In this document: in pieces, positions 12,810 to 24,158 of the stretch
How the letters are laid out: each line of letters begins with the position of its first letter
Position numbering within the stretch: the first letter of the stretch is position 1
NCBI RefSeq assembly: GCF_027580225.2
Contig: NC_073358.2
Span: forward strand, 32,886,501 to 32,950,500
Direction: 5' to 3'
DNA length: 64,000 nt
Source: Misgurnus anguillicaudatus
Taxonomy: Eukaryota; Chordata; Actinopteri; Cypriniformes; Cobitidae
The notes under the pieces: model-generated
What the model saw: the letters and a program-made list of their open reading frames with translations, nothing else
Databases searched by the model: none
What the model was told of the DNA's origin: nothing
Program-made: the position numbers and the translations under genes

Positions 12810-13605
12810 GGGTGATTCTCACAAAATTTGACTTATGAGGTGTAATGAAGAAACATTTTGAAAAAAAAGTAAATGCAAAGTAAAAGTATCAAAATAAGAA
12901 GCATACAGTTACAAACTTCTCTTCATGTACTATTTTGCACAAGATTTCGAATGACATACAAACCAATTTTGTTGTTTTTTTTCACATTTAAGGGGAAAGT
13001 TTCTTAACGCAACGTGTCCATGACTGGATTTGGGTTTGACGTGGAAATATTTATAATTAAAAAATCAAAAAAATAAAAAGCTTCAGTGCATGTTATACTA
13101 TAAACATTTACAGTAAAGAAACATGTGGTATTCGGTGATCAATGGTAAATGTAGAGACAATAATAAGGAATATAAATGTGTCTCATCCTCCGCAACAATT
13201 TTCAATCATTGTTTAAGCCCTCAAGGAACTAACATTTAAAAAAATTGTTGAAAGGGACATAATTGACTGTGACACTCAAGATGGCTACCAGGTAAGCAGT
13301 TTTTATTTTATCTCTCCAGATAAAAGTTGACAATTTATTTGTCATAGTACCTAGACAACTTTTTAGTTCTCATTACCAAAACATGAGTTTGTAAATGCAT
13401 ATATTTAATGTAATATCATGTTGCGGTAATGATCGTTTTTTGATAATGATAATCTAAAAAAATATATTTTAAATCCTCTAAAAATAATGGTTATAGTAAG
13501 TTCAGACCTTAATCTTATATGTGCAAACAAAATTGGCTTCAAGGGCTTTTTAAAAAAAATCTGATGCTGGACACCTTCTAAGTCAGGATTTCGTGAGAAT
13601 CACCA
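12810..13605. mobile_element. 4-bp-TSD element, copy 2
   Basis: GGGTGATTCTCACAAAA to TTTCGTGAGAATCACCA, TSD AACT (12806-12809, 13606-13609). The last C of the right end is mutated to A. The body is collinear with copies at 42224 and 47028 (for example AAGCTTCAGTG, CCTCCGCAACAATT, CATGTTGCGGTAATGAT). Confidence 0.85.
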
Positions 13606-13609
13606 AACT

Positions 13610-14636
13610 AGGTTTATTATAACTTCACACACAAACAAAAATCCACCACCAATGAGCCCAAATGAAAGGGTTCACATTGGGCTGATGTTATTGGTTTTAA
13701 ACAGTTTACGGTCTCAAAAATCCTGGGTTGTTTATAAAAAATAGTTGGGTCAAATCTGGACATTTATTGTAATTTAAACCAATTGTTGGGTTTGGAATTA
13801 AAAATGAATATATTGCAATTTGAAATACCGTATAAGCTTTTTCGCAACACACACCAGCTATACATTCAATTATATTTTCTGCTTACCAGTCAAACAAAGT
13901 CAGATAGAGAGACAATTCGACTGCCCTCTGGAATTATTTATGGGAACAGAAGGTCTCCGAGCAGAGGATGGCGGTAAGCATGAGCACCCAGTGGGAGGGC
14001 AGGAACACAAACCAGATCTGTGGCCTTTTCAAGGGCCTTGGGTACAATCTCACTGCTAACTGACAAGCACTAGGTTTGAAGAGACTCTAGCCCTGCTGTA
14101 CAGGCCCAATTACAAAGTGATTTCACATAAACCCTTGGGTGGTGCACATATCCTGTTAGTTCTGTGCTGGGAGGAGGTAAATTCAAGATAAGCGATAACC
14201 ACTTTTAACATATCTGTCCATCTTTCTGAGAAACACATGGACAAACCAATTATGACAGCCAGGAAAATACAGGAGAGTCACGGACGATTTGATGCAGGTG
14301 TGTACACACGCAAGAGCTGGGGCTGACAAGACCTAGCGGACTGGCTTATTCTCATGTGTGTGTATTAGGGAAACACAGCCAAGCGTCAATGAACCAAATA
14401 CATTGCTAGGCACGTAAACAGACCTTGGGTTTACTTTCCTGGAATCCCTTATTCCATAGAAGAGCCTGGGGATTCACTGCATCACTATGACAGCATAAGG
14501 AAGTAATGTAATGAGGTTGCCTGTATTCCTATTAAGCATTAATCCTAATGTTTGTGTCTGAGACTACTTTGTATGTACTATTATTTACTATTAACTATTA
14601 TTCCCCCCAGTAAAAATATAAAAATTGCATTTACCT
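13610..14636. other. Mostly unassigned non-coding sequence
   Basis: 13680-13800 resembles a 'GGGTTGTTT/GTTGGGT' dispersed repeat. The rest shows no exon I trust. Confidence 0.35.
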
Positions 14637-14725
14637 TTGTGCATTTGGCAGGCGCTTTTATCCATCTGTGCATTACAAGGTTTACATTTATCAGCATGTG
14701 TTTCCTAAGATCAACCCATGACTTT
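14637..14725 (-). repeat. SINE 3' fragment
   Basis: TGCATTTGGCAGGCGCTTTT-type tail, the reverse complement of the tails at 3160 and 30440. Confidence 0.5.
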
Positions 14726-14896
14726 GCTCCTCAGGCTACAGGGAAATTGTATATTATCAGTGTATATTGTAAACATATTGTAGACCAGTAGCATTAATAT
14801 ACAACTGAAATGTCATTACAGATGTATTAATATCAGCTATTTCAGGATAGATTAATCCTGGGCAATATTAATTTCTTACAGTGCTCTCTGTAGTGT

Positions 14897-15487
14897 CAGG
14901 GTTTCCCGCAGCACTTTGCAGTTCGGGCGGCCCGCCTAAGCTGGAAAACCCTACCGACTTAACTAGGTCATCCAAAAAAATCAATAAAACATATTCTATG
15001 CACAAAAGGCCGTCAAGAAATGAGAGAAAGACATGGTACGAGGATAACTCAGTTGATAAAACATTTTGGAGAATAGCACAGACGCGCTTCACACCGCGAG
15101 CGTGCATGCGCGCCACACGGCCAAAATGGTCCATCACTGTCTGGAGGATAGCCAGTTGATAAAACGCGTGTCCGTGAGAACTGTAAGTGGACTTATGTAT
15201 TGGGTTTATTTAAGCCTGTTATTGTATTAGTCTATAGTTCTTGAAAATGTAAAGTAAGTTAGCTGGTGATTTTGTTGTTTGAGCAACCTGCTAGCTAGGT
15301 TGCACTTGCCTGTTAATTAGATATAATTGTAGAGCGCTCTTGTTCATTGCTCATGCGTTATTTATGTGCTTTATTTACATGCTACAGTAGTTACACTCCT
15401 TTAAGATAATGTAATTAATAGTGGGAAGTGGGGATTCCACCTTGCCAACCCTACCACCTTAACTAACAAATTTTCTGGGGGAACCTG
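14897..15487. mobile_element. hAT-like element with CAGGGTTTCCC ends
   Basis: Starts CAGGGTTTCCCGCAGCACTT and ends TTTTCTGGGGGAACCTG, about 590 bp. The flanks look related (GTAGTGT and TGAGTGT) but not identical. The open frame at 14881 is repeat sequence. Confidence 0.55.
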
Positions 15488-15489
15488 TG

Positions 15490-15765
15490 AGTGTAAACAT
15501 ATTATTTTATACTGTAAAGTTGGGCATGGGTGTCTATGGGAATTCTCCCTTTTGGAGCCAGTTGATGAATTTCAGTTTAAGTCACTTCCATATGGGCTTC
15601 ATTAGAGAGATCGGAAGGTTGCCCCTCGGTTGTGACGTGATGCCAAGATGGCGATGACAAGCCCCGCCAATTAATGGCTTCAAAAAAAGCTCCTAAAAAA
15701 CCTATGGGTGATGTCAGGGACACTACGTTCATATTTTTACAGTCTATGGTTTGACCCCCAAAGCC
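15490..15765 (+). repeat. Dispersed repeat A, copy 1
   Basis: Shares GAGAGATCGGAAGGTTGCCC, AAGTCACTTC and ATGGGTGA-GTCAGGGACACTACGT then TACAGTCTATGG with 24470-24720 and 25190-25315, partly in opposite orientation. Confidence 0.55.
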
Positions 15766-17139
15766 TGGTTCATTTGACTAGTGTGACCACTCCGTACCGT
15801 GCATGGGTACGGCACAGTTAAGGCAACCGTGGGCCTCAAGATGACTTAAAACTATTTTAAATACTGTAATACAAAACAGCCATTACACAACTAGAAATCA
15901 AGATTATTCTTATTGTTTGGTTATTTTTATAACCAATACATATCTTTCTAGGTATGTCAAGCTCTAGAATATTTTAATGGGAAAAATGTGAATGAGGACC
16001 TTCAAATATTGTTGTGGACAATAGGGGGCCTTGAAATCAAAAAGCTTGAGATTCATTGTTGTTCAGTAGCATGCATTGGTCACATGACTGCATCATGCAG
16101 CGTACTATGATGCAGATCTCCAGTGATGACAAATGGCCCTTGTGTTTATTTGAGATCACAGAAACTGAGTAATAGAATGAACTCAAGGATTACAGAGGAT
16201 TCATGGAGTCTGTAAGCAGACTAATTCAGCACACAATTGCAGAGTAATCTTGCCTTTCATCAAAAGATGACAGAAACAAAGATTTTGCCATACATGCAGA
16301 CTCACTTCTTGTTTACACAAAACACAGAAGTGTTGATTGCCACAGGCCATGTTCAGGTTCAAAATCAACGACATGCAGTGTGAATTAATACAAAACTGAC
16401 AATCACATGTGTATAGAACAACAAACCTGTTACATTATGAATAACAAAGGTGACCCTGTCTGTGGAAACCCAGCTGAAGTCATTTTTTGTGATTTACTGT
16501 TTTCTACTTAAATCATCTAAGATTATATAAAGGACATTCTTTTAAAATATAACCTTGATATCTTTAATATTGACTAAGAAATAATAGGAAAAAAAGTATA
16601 TTAAACTTTGATGCTCCCTTACCTTATAATGCAATTATGTCAAAAATACAATAAAAATATTATTAAAATAAATAATAAATAGATTTACATTTAAATATAA
16701 TTTAGTTTAAATATGTCAGGTTCAGACTACATGATATTTTGTCTGTTACGATAGTCACTGCAATGTCACATTATGCAATTTTGACTTCGAAATTCTTGTT
16801 GTATCATGAACAAGAAGCATATCAGACTACATGCTGCTTCCCGACCAATCATCTCTTGCCTTTTTTAATGGTGTGTGTGATGTCATCGAGAAGGCAGAAC
16901 TAGTGACCGTCTTCGGGAAACAAGTGCGTATACAAGCAATCGATTCCAAACAGTGGGTTTTTTTTGTCTTATGGCAAGCTCATGCTACAGGATTTTTGGC
17001 TAAATTACAGATTTCCTTCGACAAAACACCAGGTTCGCTAACAAATCTGTGGTCGTTGCAGTCGCAGAAACTCTTTAAGTATGAGCAGATCAGCAACATG
17101 ATCCAAACCGGTCTCGAGCTATCACAGATGCTACGATAT
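15766..17139. other. Non-coding with minor repeats
   Basis: 16448-16600 carries the 'GTGACCCTGTCTGTG' repeat also seen at 5787. The open frame at 16831-17142 shows no recognisable domain and lies in repeat-like sequence. Confidence 0.35.
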
Positions 17140-17866
17140 TAAGGGTGTCACGGTTTTGATTTTAGTTCGAAATTAAGTCACAACCTAGAACTTCGAATTA
17201 AAAATGGAATCGTCGATGCTGCCACGCCTCCATGTCACGTCCGGTCGTCTTGCTAAGCGGAAAAAACACATGTTGAGTGCTGCAAGTCAACCTACTCTAG
17301 CTTCGCTAGCTACAGCCAGTCAAAAGATAGTATGGCAGATGCAGGAGACAACAAACGAGCTGCTCTTTACATGAGGAACAAAAAACCGCAAGAGGCTCCC
17401 GCCTTCAGCTAAACTCAATTAGATCAATTAGATAGTCATTTTTCTCTGAACTGAGATTTGTTTAAGTTTCACAACAACTTATTTTAGTTGCTTAAGAGTT
17501 ATGAAAACAGCTTTTAAACATGACTTATTGGGGTATAGTCTCACAATCTCGTCTGACTCTGACGGTAATAAAAGCGCATTTTTAAGGTGCAAAATACTGA
17601 CAGGAATGTTCATCTGACAGGAAGTTTCGTTTTATCAGGTATGTTTGTGTACCATATTTTTCCACGGGCAGCACGACAAACATGGCAGGGCATCTCTGGG
17701 TTCAAGGTATTCAAAATATTATATTTCATAAAAGTCTAGTCTAAAAATGGCATAGCATTTTTTGTGCTTTCAAACAAAATGTAAAAATCAAGAATCAAAT
17801 CAAATCGTGTCCTTAGACACCGAAAATGTAATCGAATCGAGGATTTGGGGAATCGTGACACCCCTA
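17140..17866. mobile_element. hAT-like element with GGGTGTCACG ends
   Basis: TAAGGGTGTCACGGTTTTGAT at the left and AATCGTGACACCCCTA at the right, about 727 bp, with subterminal TTCGAA/AATCGA motifs. TSD not clear. Confidence 0.55.
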
Positions 17867-17971
17867 TAGATCCCTTCACAGTTGATGTCACAGGCGGTTC
17901 CCACTGCGCATGTCGGGGTCAGAAAAGTCATTACAACAGGTTGAGTTGCGTATTATTCAGTATCGTCAAAA

Positions 17972-18151
17972 ACGCCTACTTGCGTCGTGGGCTGTGAAAA
18001 TCGCACCAGGTCTGTCGTTAACTTTTTCGGGATTCCTGCAGAATCTCAAAAACAAAAAATACAACGTCTGTGGCTGCAAGCAATTAACGTACAGACTGGA
18101 ATAATGCAAAGATCAAAGAGGCTTATGTTTGTATTGCTCACTTCATTTCAG
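17972..18151 (+). pseudogene. Decayed THAP-domain first exon
   Basis: Codons 17972-18100 read TPTCVVGCENRTRSVVNFFG then IPAESQKQKIQRLWLQAIN. A Cys-x3-Cys opening, a central F--P and a conserved Trp are the THAP zinc-finger layout. A different frame near the end reads AYVCIAHFIS, giving the closing C-x2-H, followed directly by donor GTAAGT at 18152, where many THAP first exons end. One frameshift between about 18100 and 18120 breaks the domain, and the expected start ATG before PTC is ACG. THAP domains are DNA-binding and occur in P-element, Kolobok and other transposases and in host THAP genes. Nothing downstream that I can see continues it. Probably a transposase or THAP-gene relic. Confidence 0.6.
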
Positions 18152-18159
18152 GTAAGTCC

Positions 18160-19010
18160 TCGTTTTTCAGCCCTGTTAGATTAAACTAGAAAGCCTGGAT
18201 GGTATGAACAGTTTGACCCCATGCTGCCCGCCCACCCGATAGTCATTCAATGTTTACAAACCTTGAAGGGGTCTATACGATATTAGCAATAAAATCGCCA
18301 CGTGAACTCATAAGGTGAGTGGCACAATGGCAAAGTGGGACTAATCCAGCCAATCACTGTGCAGATAAACGTAAGAAGCGAGTGAGCGACACAGTGCTTC
18401 AGATAGTTTTCCAATTCTCTAGTAGCTGTCATCAGAAAAGACAATTTCTTTATAAGATATATTATTTCACAATTCTACCCAGCAGCACCAATACCATCAT
18501 CTCTCTTTGTTTTGCCATGTTTGAAAATGGTGAATAGAAAAGCTTCTGTCCTCCTATTGGTCAGCCTCACAGCTGTGAAGGACCAGAAAAATGTATTAAT
18601 CTGTTGTAAAGCATCACAGACGTGGCGTCAGTTGTCGTCTACATCTACAATAACACACAATATATGAGGAAAAAAAACTTTCAATTCTTACATTCCGATG
18701 CCAAATGGCGTTTGGTTATTACAACTACACCCTACGTCAAATGCTTTACTTTAGTCATGCAGTATGTCTCAAAAGTCCTTACACTCACTTAAAAAGCTTG
18801 TTCGCTGTCTTTTTCATGTCTCTTCAGACTTCTTCACTGTTAAGACTCTCGACACGTCGCTACACTCAGTTCTCAGTACTTTTCTCCCACCCGCACAAAT
18901 ATTTGACAGGAGGACAACAAAGGTTCTCATCGACTCTCTCTCGCTCTCTCTCTGTGCCCCTGGCTCGCCCCACTCTCACTGATTCTCTCTCACTTTCTTC
19001 CGTCTCTCCG
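18160..19010. other. Non-coding; pyrimidine-rich at the right end
   Basis: 18935-19010 is rich in TCTCTC, compatible with a 5' UTR of the candidate exon at 19012. No domain found. Confidence 0.3.
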
Positions 19011-19011
19011 A

Positions 19012-19093
19012 ATGTCTCTCAAGTCTTTGAGAGTAGTAACGCTGAGGCTTCGCACGTTGCTCAAGCACCACAAGCACAGAAGAGAAACCAGAG
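19012..19093 (+). CDS. Candidate short first coding exon, unrecognised
   Basis: ATG at 19012 opens MSLKSLRVVTLRLRTLLKHH then KHRRETR and meets a strong donor AGAG|GTGAGC at 19094. A long TCTCTC leader precedes it. The peptide is basic and amphipathic, as in some N-terminal leaders or basic coiled regions, but I do not recognise a family and the Kozak context is weak (C at -3). No continuing exon was identified. It could be a chance frame in a 5' UTR. Confidence 0.25.
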
Positions 19094-19098
19094 GTGAG

Positions 19099-19120
19099 CG
19101 GTGTGTGTGTGTGTGTGTGA
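19099..19120. repeat. (GT)n microsatellite
   Basis: A short uninterrupted GT run just inside the candidate intron. Confidence 0.8.
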
Positions 19121-19732
19121 GGAGGAGCAGAGAAATCTCCAGTGTCTTTTATTGCTGAATCGGAGTTAACCCAAAGCAGAGGTGACACTGCTGCCATTTC
19201 CCCCTGGCAATGAGTCTGCACACAACAACAAAGACTATACAAGATGGATATACAGCAAATAGAGTTTTCTGCAAACAATATTTCTAGCACCCCTTTGCAA
19301 AGTAATAAACAGTTTCCAATAACTGAACAGAACACTCTTCTTGTCTGTCAATGGTTGGACAAATGGACACACTCATGTTGCCGTCTTGTGCTGGTCAGGA
19401 TGCAAAACAGAGTAATGTTTTGACTGTGCTTCAATGCATATCGTATCTGTTAAGCTACTGTAGTAAACAGAGGTCAAGGATGTATACACCTGCTAGACTA
19501 ATAAAATAATCTAGTGCCGCTTATGTGACACAAATTGGATCTGCCAATCATTTTTTACTGAGAATGACAGTCAATATGCACCCATTAGAGACTGTTCTGG
19601 AAGGTGGACCCTGTCTAGCAAAACATTCAGACACAATTACTCATTCTGTCGCAAAATTGCACATTTTTTTAGACATATAACACACACACACATACAAAGT
19701 AGGCTCACAGGCAGCTTTTGGGGCCCTGTGCA

Positions 19733-19868
19733 TTTACATTTATGCATTTGGCAGACACTTTTATCCAAAGTGACATGGTATACATTTTCATTAGTATGTC
19801 TGTTCCCTAGGACTTGAACCCACAACGTTTATGCTGAAAATGCAATACTCTACCAAATAAACTACACA
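19733..19868 (-). repeat. tRNA-derived SINE copy (minus)
   Basis: Reverse of the 3055 and 30340 copies: tail CATTTATGCATTTGGCAGAC at the left, box B-like GACTTGAACCC at about 19811. Confidence 0.65.
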
Positions 19869-19869
19869 T

Positions 19870-20615
19870 GCAGTGTTAAACTTATATGATACACCCCAAG
19901 CATCATACTGCGGATTTAAAAAATATTCTCCAAATTGGCAACTGGTGAGCGCAAGGAATGTGACAGAAATATGAAATTATTTTCTGTAAAGTATGGATGG
20001 ATTTACCAGGCAGATTTTTCCACTGCATTTCTTTTCTTGTTTAGTTGGGGATACGTTGATATCCTTCAAGCACAGTAGAATCAATAAAGTCAATGGGGAT
20101 TGGATTTACTGAGCCAGAAGGGATGGCAATCAGGTGTATGTTACAATACAAATCCAACAGGTCAATTCTGTATTGTATTACAACACCAAATAACATGCTG
20201 AGGTTGGGCTGAGGGATGTACACAACAGCCTATATTATAATGCATAACCTAACAGTTTTAATGATGATACATAACAATAGTCTCATCTGTACTGTATGTA
20301 CACCCCATATAGATTACTGACTGTATCTATAGCCATAAAATGGATAATATCATGCTTATACCTGTAGGAGGGGAATATGTATAAGAAACCATTCATTGTC
20401 ATCTTGTCACTAAACTAATAGGGGTTCATGTAGCGTATTGCGCAGTAAAGGTCAGGAGATCGAGTCCCATGGAAGACACAGACAGTTACGGATGAAAACG
20501 TACAGGATAATAAATGCACAAAAGCTTGTGTACATGTAAGCAAACAGATGCATTGCAACAGCTTGCTGTATCTTCTGATGAGTAAACCAAACATAATACT
20601 GATATGATAACGTTA
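19870..20615. other. Non-coding; possible weak tRNA-like SINE at 20415-20505
   Basis: The only structure seen is GGTCAGGAGATCGAGTCCCA near 20450, resembling a box B region. Confidence 0.3.
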
Positions 20616-20619
20616 CTCA

Positions 20620-21065
20620 CGTAACAACTTGGTCGCGTGTCTTTTGTTCAGCGATTTCCAGCGGACTGCTTTCGGTTCAAGCCAATGACACTTCAGTTAC
20701 TGTGTAAAAAAAGTTTCACTTGGTTAAATAAAATCGAGCTGTGAGAGATCCTCGGGGTGATTCTGACAGCTGGTTTGATCAATGTCAGCGCTTTTTTACG
20801 TTGCTCGCCGGTCTATCCGATCACGCGTGCTTTGTGTCTGTTTTTGTGTTGAACGCTCGATCTTCAGACTTTATTTGGCGACGTTATCTCTGCATCATTT
20901 CAGTCCCTTGTGAGTCAGTTTGATGGCATATTTGTCTCTGCCCCATCCCTCTCTCTCTCCCTCCTTCTCTCTCTCTCTCTTCCGCACTGCTGACAGATCC
21001 TCGACCGACCGACCGACTGCTGCCCGTTCACATGCTGTCATCTACTTCCGCGTGTGCCTGACGAC
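20620..21065. promoter_or_regulatory. GC-rich promoter-like block / possible 5' UTR exon
   Basis: This is richer in CpG than its surroundings, with a CT/GA-rich tract (20948-20982) and CGAC repeats (21003-21016). On the minus strand it ends at a donor-like GTGAGTAAC near 20620, so it could be a non-coding first exon of a gene running left. No coding exon was recognised. Confidence 0.3.
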
Positions 21066-21259
21066 GAGCGGAGTTAAATGTCACAAAGTAAATTAGACGG
21101 AATTAAATTACGTCCCTTATATGTGCAAAAACAAAGGGAAGGGAAAGCGTGGATGAACTTCACAATCCATCAAACATTTCCCCTTTGTTGCACTGCGGTC
21201 GGGTCCTAAAGTCCGCCGAATTACATGTAACAGTTAATGACACTCTACGGTAGTAGTGT

Positions 21260-22148
21260 CAGGGTTTCCAAACCATTTCGCCACCCACTTAAAGGAAAAC
21301 ACCACCGTTTTGCAAAATTTTACTATGTTGTTACCTCAACCTAGACGAATTAATACATACCTATCTTTTTTCAATGCATGCACTTAATCGTTGAACAGCG
21401 CGTCGTGAATAGGTTGTGGCCATTCATGCCAGTTCCGCTGGACACATCCCGAACATGTTTTCGGTTCAAGTCGCCTTGCTCAACCGCATACGTCATCGGT
21501 TATCACATTTCAGTTAAAATACATTAAAAAAATTTATTTAAAGATTTCTTGTAAGACATGCAATCTAAACGGTTGCTTTTCTGAAATTGAACCCGAAATA
21601 TTAAACCTTGATGACGTATGTGGTCGACCAACGCGACTTCCGGAGAACGCACCCGAAAACATGTTCGGAATTTGTCCGGCAGAACTTGCACGAATGGCCA
21701 CTCTAGTCGTGAATGTGTTAGTAAAGGCTAAATGCTAACACATTCACTACGCGCGCTGTACAATGATTAAGCGCATGCATTAAAAAAACAGAGGTGTATG
21801 TATTAATTTGTCTAAGTTGAGGTAAGAACATAGTAAAATATTGAAAAACGATGGTGTTTTCCTTTAAATAGGTATACTCTATGCAGGGACCCACCAACAT
21901 AAACATAACATTTTAAAAAGGAAATATGAGGAAACACTTATTTTCTCTATTATAATTTAGTAGTTTTTATGTTTCTTGTTATTTTTTTAATGAAATGTAC
22001 GTTTAATTGCAATATCAAAATAACTTATGGTATAGGTATCATTGTCATTTCTTGTCATTAGTTGGACTAAGCTGTTTTTGTGGCATTTATCGCTAAAGCC
22101 AAGTGACCCACTGTAATTGTGCTACCCACCACAAGTTTAAAAACCCTA
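21260..22148. mobile_element. hAT-like host element split by a TTAA foldback
   Basis: CAGGGTTTCCAAACC at the left and GTTTAAAAACCCTAG at the right. The CCACCCACTT sequence before the insertion and the GACCCACCAACA after it are interrupted by 21293-21863. TSD not clear. Confidence 0.45.
21293..21863. mobile_element. TTAA foldback element, 571 bp
   Basis: AGGAAAACACCACCGTTTT to AAAACGATGGTGTTTTCCT with TTAA on both sides (21289-21292, 21864-21867). Arms pair over roughly 200 bp each, for example GTTGTTACCTCAACC with GGTTGAGGTAA-type sequence, and ACATGTTTTCGG with its complement. Confidence 0.85.
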
Positions 22149-22189
22149 GTATATTATTGTACTCTATTCTAAATGAATCACCTCCAGTA

Positions 22190-22425
22190 TACTGTGAGTA
22201 TAAGCGGCATGGTTGTGACCGAGGTGCCCTTGAGCAAGGCACCTGTCCCCTATGCTCCTGGGTGCGGCAGTGATAGCTGCCCCTGCTCTGGGTGTGTGTG
22301 TGTGTGTGTGTGTGTTTACTACTCTTTGGATGGGTTAAATGCAGAGGTCACATCCAAGTATGCATTACAATATGTTGGTCATTGCATCACTTTTCACTTC
22401 ACTTGTTATGCAATACATCCTTCTG
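22190..22425 (+). repeat. Dispersed 'TTGAGCAAGGCACC' repeat with (GT)n
   Basis: Contains CCTTGAGCAAGGCACCTGTC, a GT run at about 22290-22314, then GGATGGGTTAAATGCAGAGG and CACTTTTCACTTCACTT, a common fish repeat block. Confidence 0.6.
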
Positions 22426-22544
22426 TTATATAAATAATGTGAGTGTGTGTTCACATTTAAATTTCCAACAAGAATTAGTGTTTTTAAGTATCAGATGACA
22501 CTTTCATTTAAAATTTCCCTGTAGTCAAGAATTAAATCATTTAA

Positions 22545-23066
22545 AGGAATAGTCTATCCATTTTCCATATTAAACTATGTTATTACCTTAACTAAGAAGA
22601 CTTGATACACACCTCTATCATCTTAGTGCGTGCACTCGTTTAAGACGAGTAGTTTTACGAGCAAGTATGGTGGCACAAAATAAAACGTAGCGCTTTTCTA
22701 AGTGGATTTAAAAGGGTAACTATATTGTATGGCGGAATAGCACTTTTGGGAGTACTTTGACACGGCGCAGTAACACTCTCCCTCTCATTATGAGAGGGAG
22801 AAGGGGAGCGGATTTTTCAGGCGAGTCCAAGTACACCCAAAAGTGCTATTCCGCAATACAATATAGTTCCTCTTTTAAATCCGTTTAGAAAAGCGCTACG
22901 TTTTATTTTGTGCCACCATACTTGCTCGTATAACTACTCGTCTTAAATAGGAAAAACGTTGATGTGTTAGGTCACTTCTAACTTTATCTCTGTTTGGTAC
23001 CATTGAATGAATGGGGCTAAGCTAAATGCTATCAAAGTGTCGCCGCGCGCCACAGCGACTATTCCT
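22545..23066. mobile_element. TTAA foldback element with very long hairpin
   Basis: AGGAATAGTC at the left, GACTATTCCT at the right, TTAA flanks (22541-22544, 23067-23070). An inner hairpin pairs about 22643-22770 with 22815-22945 (AAAGCGCTACGTTTTATTTT against its complement) around a GAGAGGG-rich loop. Confidence 0.88.
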
Positions 23067-23211
23067 TTAAAACTGATCTTTAAGCATCATAATAGCATAT
23101 ATAACAGTTTAACCTGTCTCAGTCATTTCCTCTAGCTTTAAAACAGATTAAATGTAACTCTACACCCATGCCTTATTTAGTATACGTGGATCTAGGAATA
23201 TGTGAATTAAT

Positions 23212-23325
23212 CCCCACCCCTACTAAATCGCACAGCTCGGACCATAGATGTAAATATATGCAAATTAGTCCCCACCTCTACTCTTTTGCACCACCTCGGG
23301 CCATAGATATATATGTACATAGATG
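23212..23325 (+). repeat. Tandem duplication, ~57 bp, two copies
   Basis: CCCCACCCCTACT...CTCGGACCATAGAT is followed by CCCCACCTCTACT...CTCGGGCCATAGAT. Confidence 0.65.
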
Positions 23326-23895
23326 CTACATTCTGCAGTTTCAGACACAACACTGCTGAGTTCGGTTTCACACAGTGCATACGTGAACTGCATGTTTGGA
23401 GCACTAATCTTTAAGTGCTGATGTTAACAGTGTTAACCCTGCACGTGTGAGCGCTGAGCAGCATGTGTAAGCAGAACAGAAGCAGAGCTGAAGCAGCAGT
23501 GTTGCACTTGTTTCAGCGCTGATTCTTTGCGGTATCCATACATAATATCTATGACTTGAACTACTGATCCACACGTTCAACTGTGTTCATATGATTGGTT
23601 ACATGTTTGTGACGTTGGAAACCAAAAAGATTTTAAATTGCGGGAATGAGGCGAAAAATACTCTGCAATGGTGCTGAATGATGAATTTGCACATGGCTTG
23701 TCTTAAAGTAAAAATATTAAAAACACCACATAGACATATAAACAATAATAGAAACCTGATTTACCCCACAGTGGGACTTTAAACTTTTGCGGTGCTGCAC
23801 AAACCGATTAACATGACAACAAAGTACCGCGAGAGCATTCGAAAGCTCTGAAGTTGAACACGGTAATGAATTTAAAAGCAGGGCTGGTCCTAGAG

Positions 23896-24087
23896 CAGGG
23901 TTCCTCAAATCCTAGCTGGAGGGCCGGAAGCACTGCAGAGTTTAGCTCCAACCCTGATCAGACACACCTGAGCAAACTAATCAAGGTCTTCATGATCACT
24001 AGAAAATCACAGGTGATATGTTTGATTAGAGTTGGAGCTAACCTCTGTAGTGCTCCGGCCCTCCAGGGTAAGATTTGAGGAACCCTG
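23896..24087. mobile_element. Short hAT MITE
   Basis: CAGGGTTCCTCAAATCC to GATTTGAGGAACCCTG, 8-bp TSD TCCTAGAG/TCCTATAG. Internal CTGGAGGGCCGG and its complement make it a foldback. Confidence 0.82.
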
Positions 24088-24097
24088 TCCTATAGAG

Positions 24098-24158
24098 CAG
24101 GGTTGGAGCTAAACTCTGCAGGACTGTGGCCCTCCAGGACCAGAATTGCCCACCCCTG
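24098..24158. mobile_element. 61-bp hAT MITE remnant
   Basis: CAGGGTTGGAGCTAAACTC to CCCACCCCTG with exact 8-bp TSD CTATAGAG (24090-24097, 24159-24166). The left TSD overlaps the right TSD of the element at 23896. Confidence 0.75.

Noticed and set aside
13820..14059. 79-codon frame and a GTAAGC site in unique-looking sequence
   Set aside because: No recognisable domain on either strand and no consistent acceptor; left as unassigned.
16831..17142. 103-codon plus-strand frame
   Set aside because: No domain recognised; flanked by hAT-like sequence and without splice or start context.
18705..19097. 130-codon frame rich in Ser/Leu
   Set aside because: Its composition follows the TCTCTC leader. 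The alternative frame starting at 19012 fits a first exon better.
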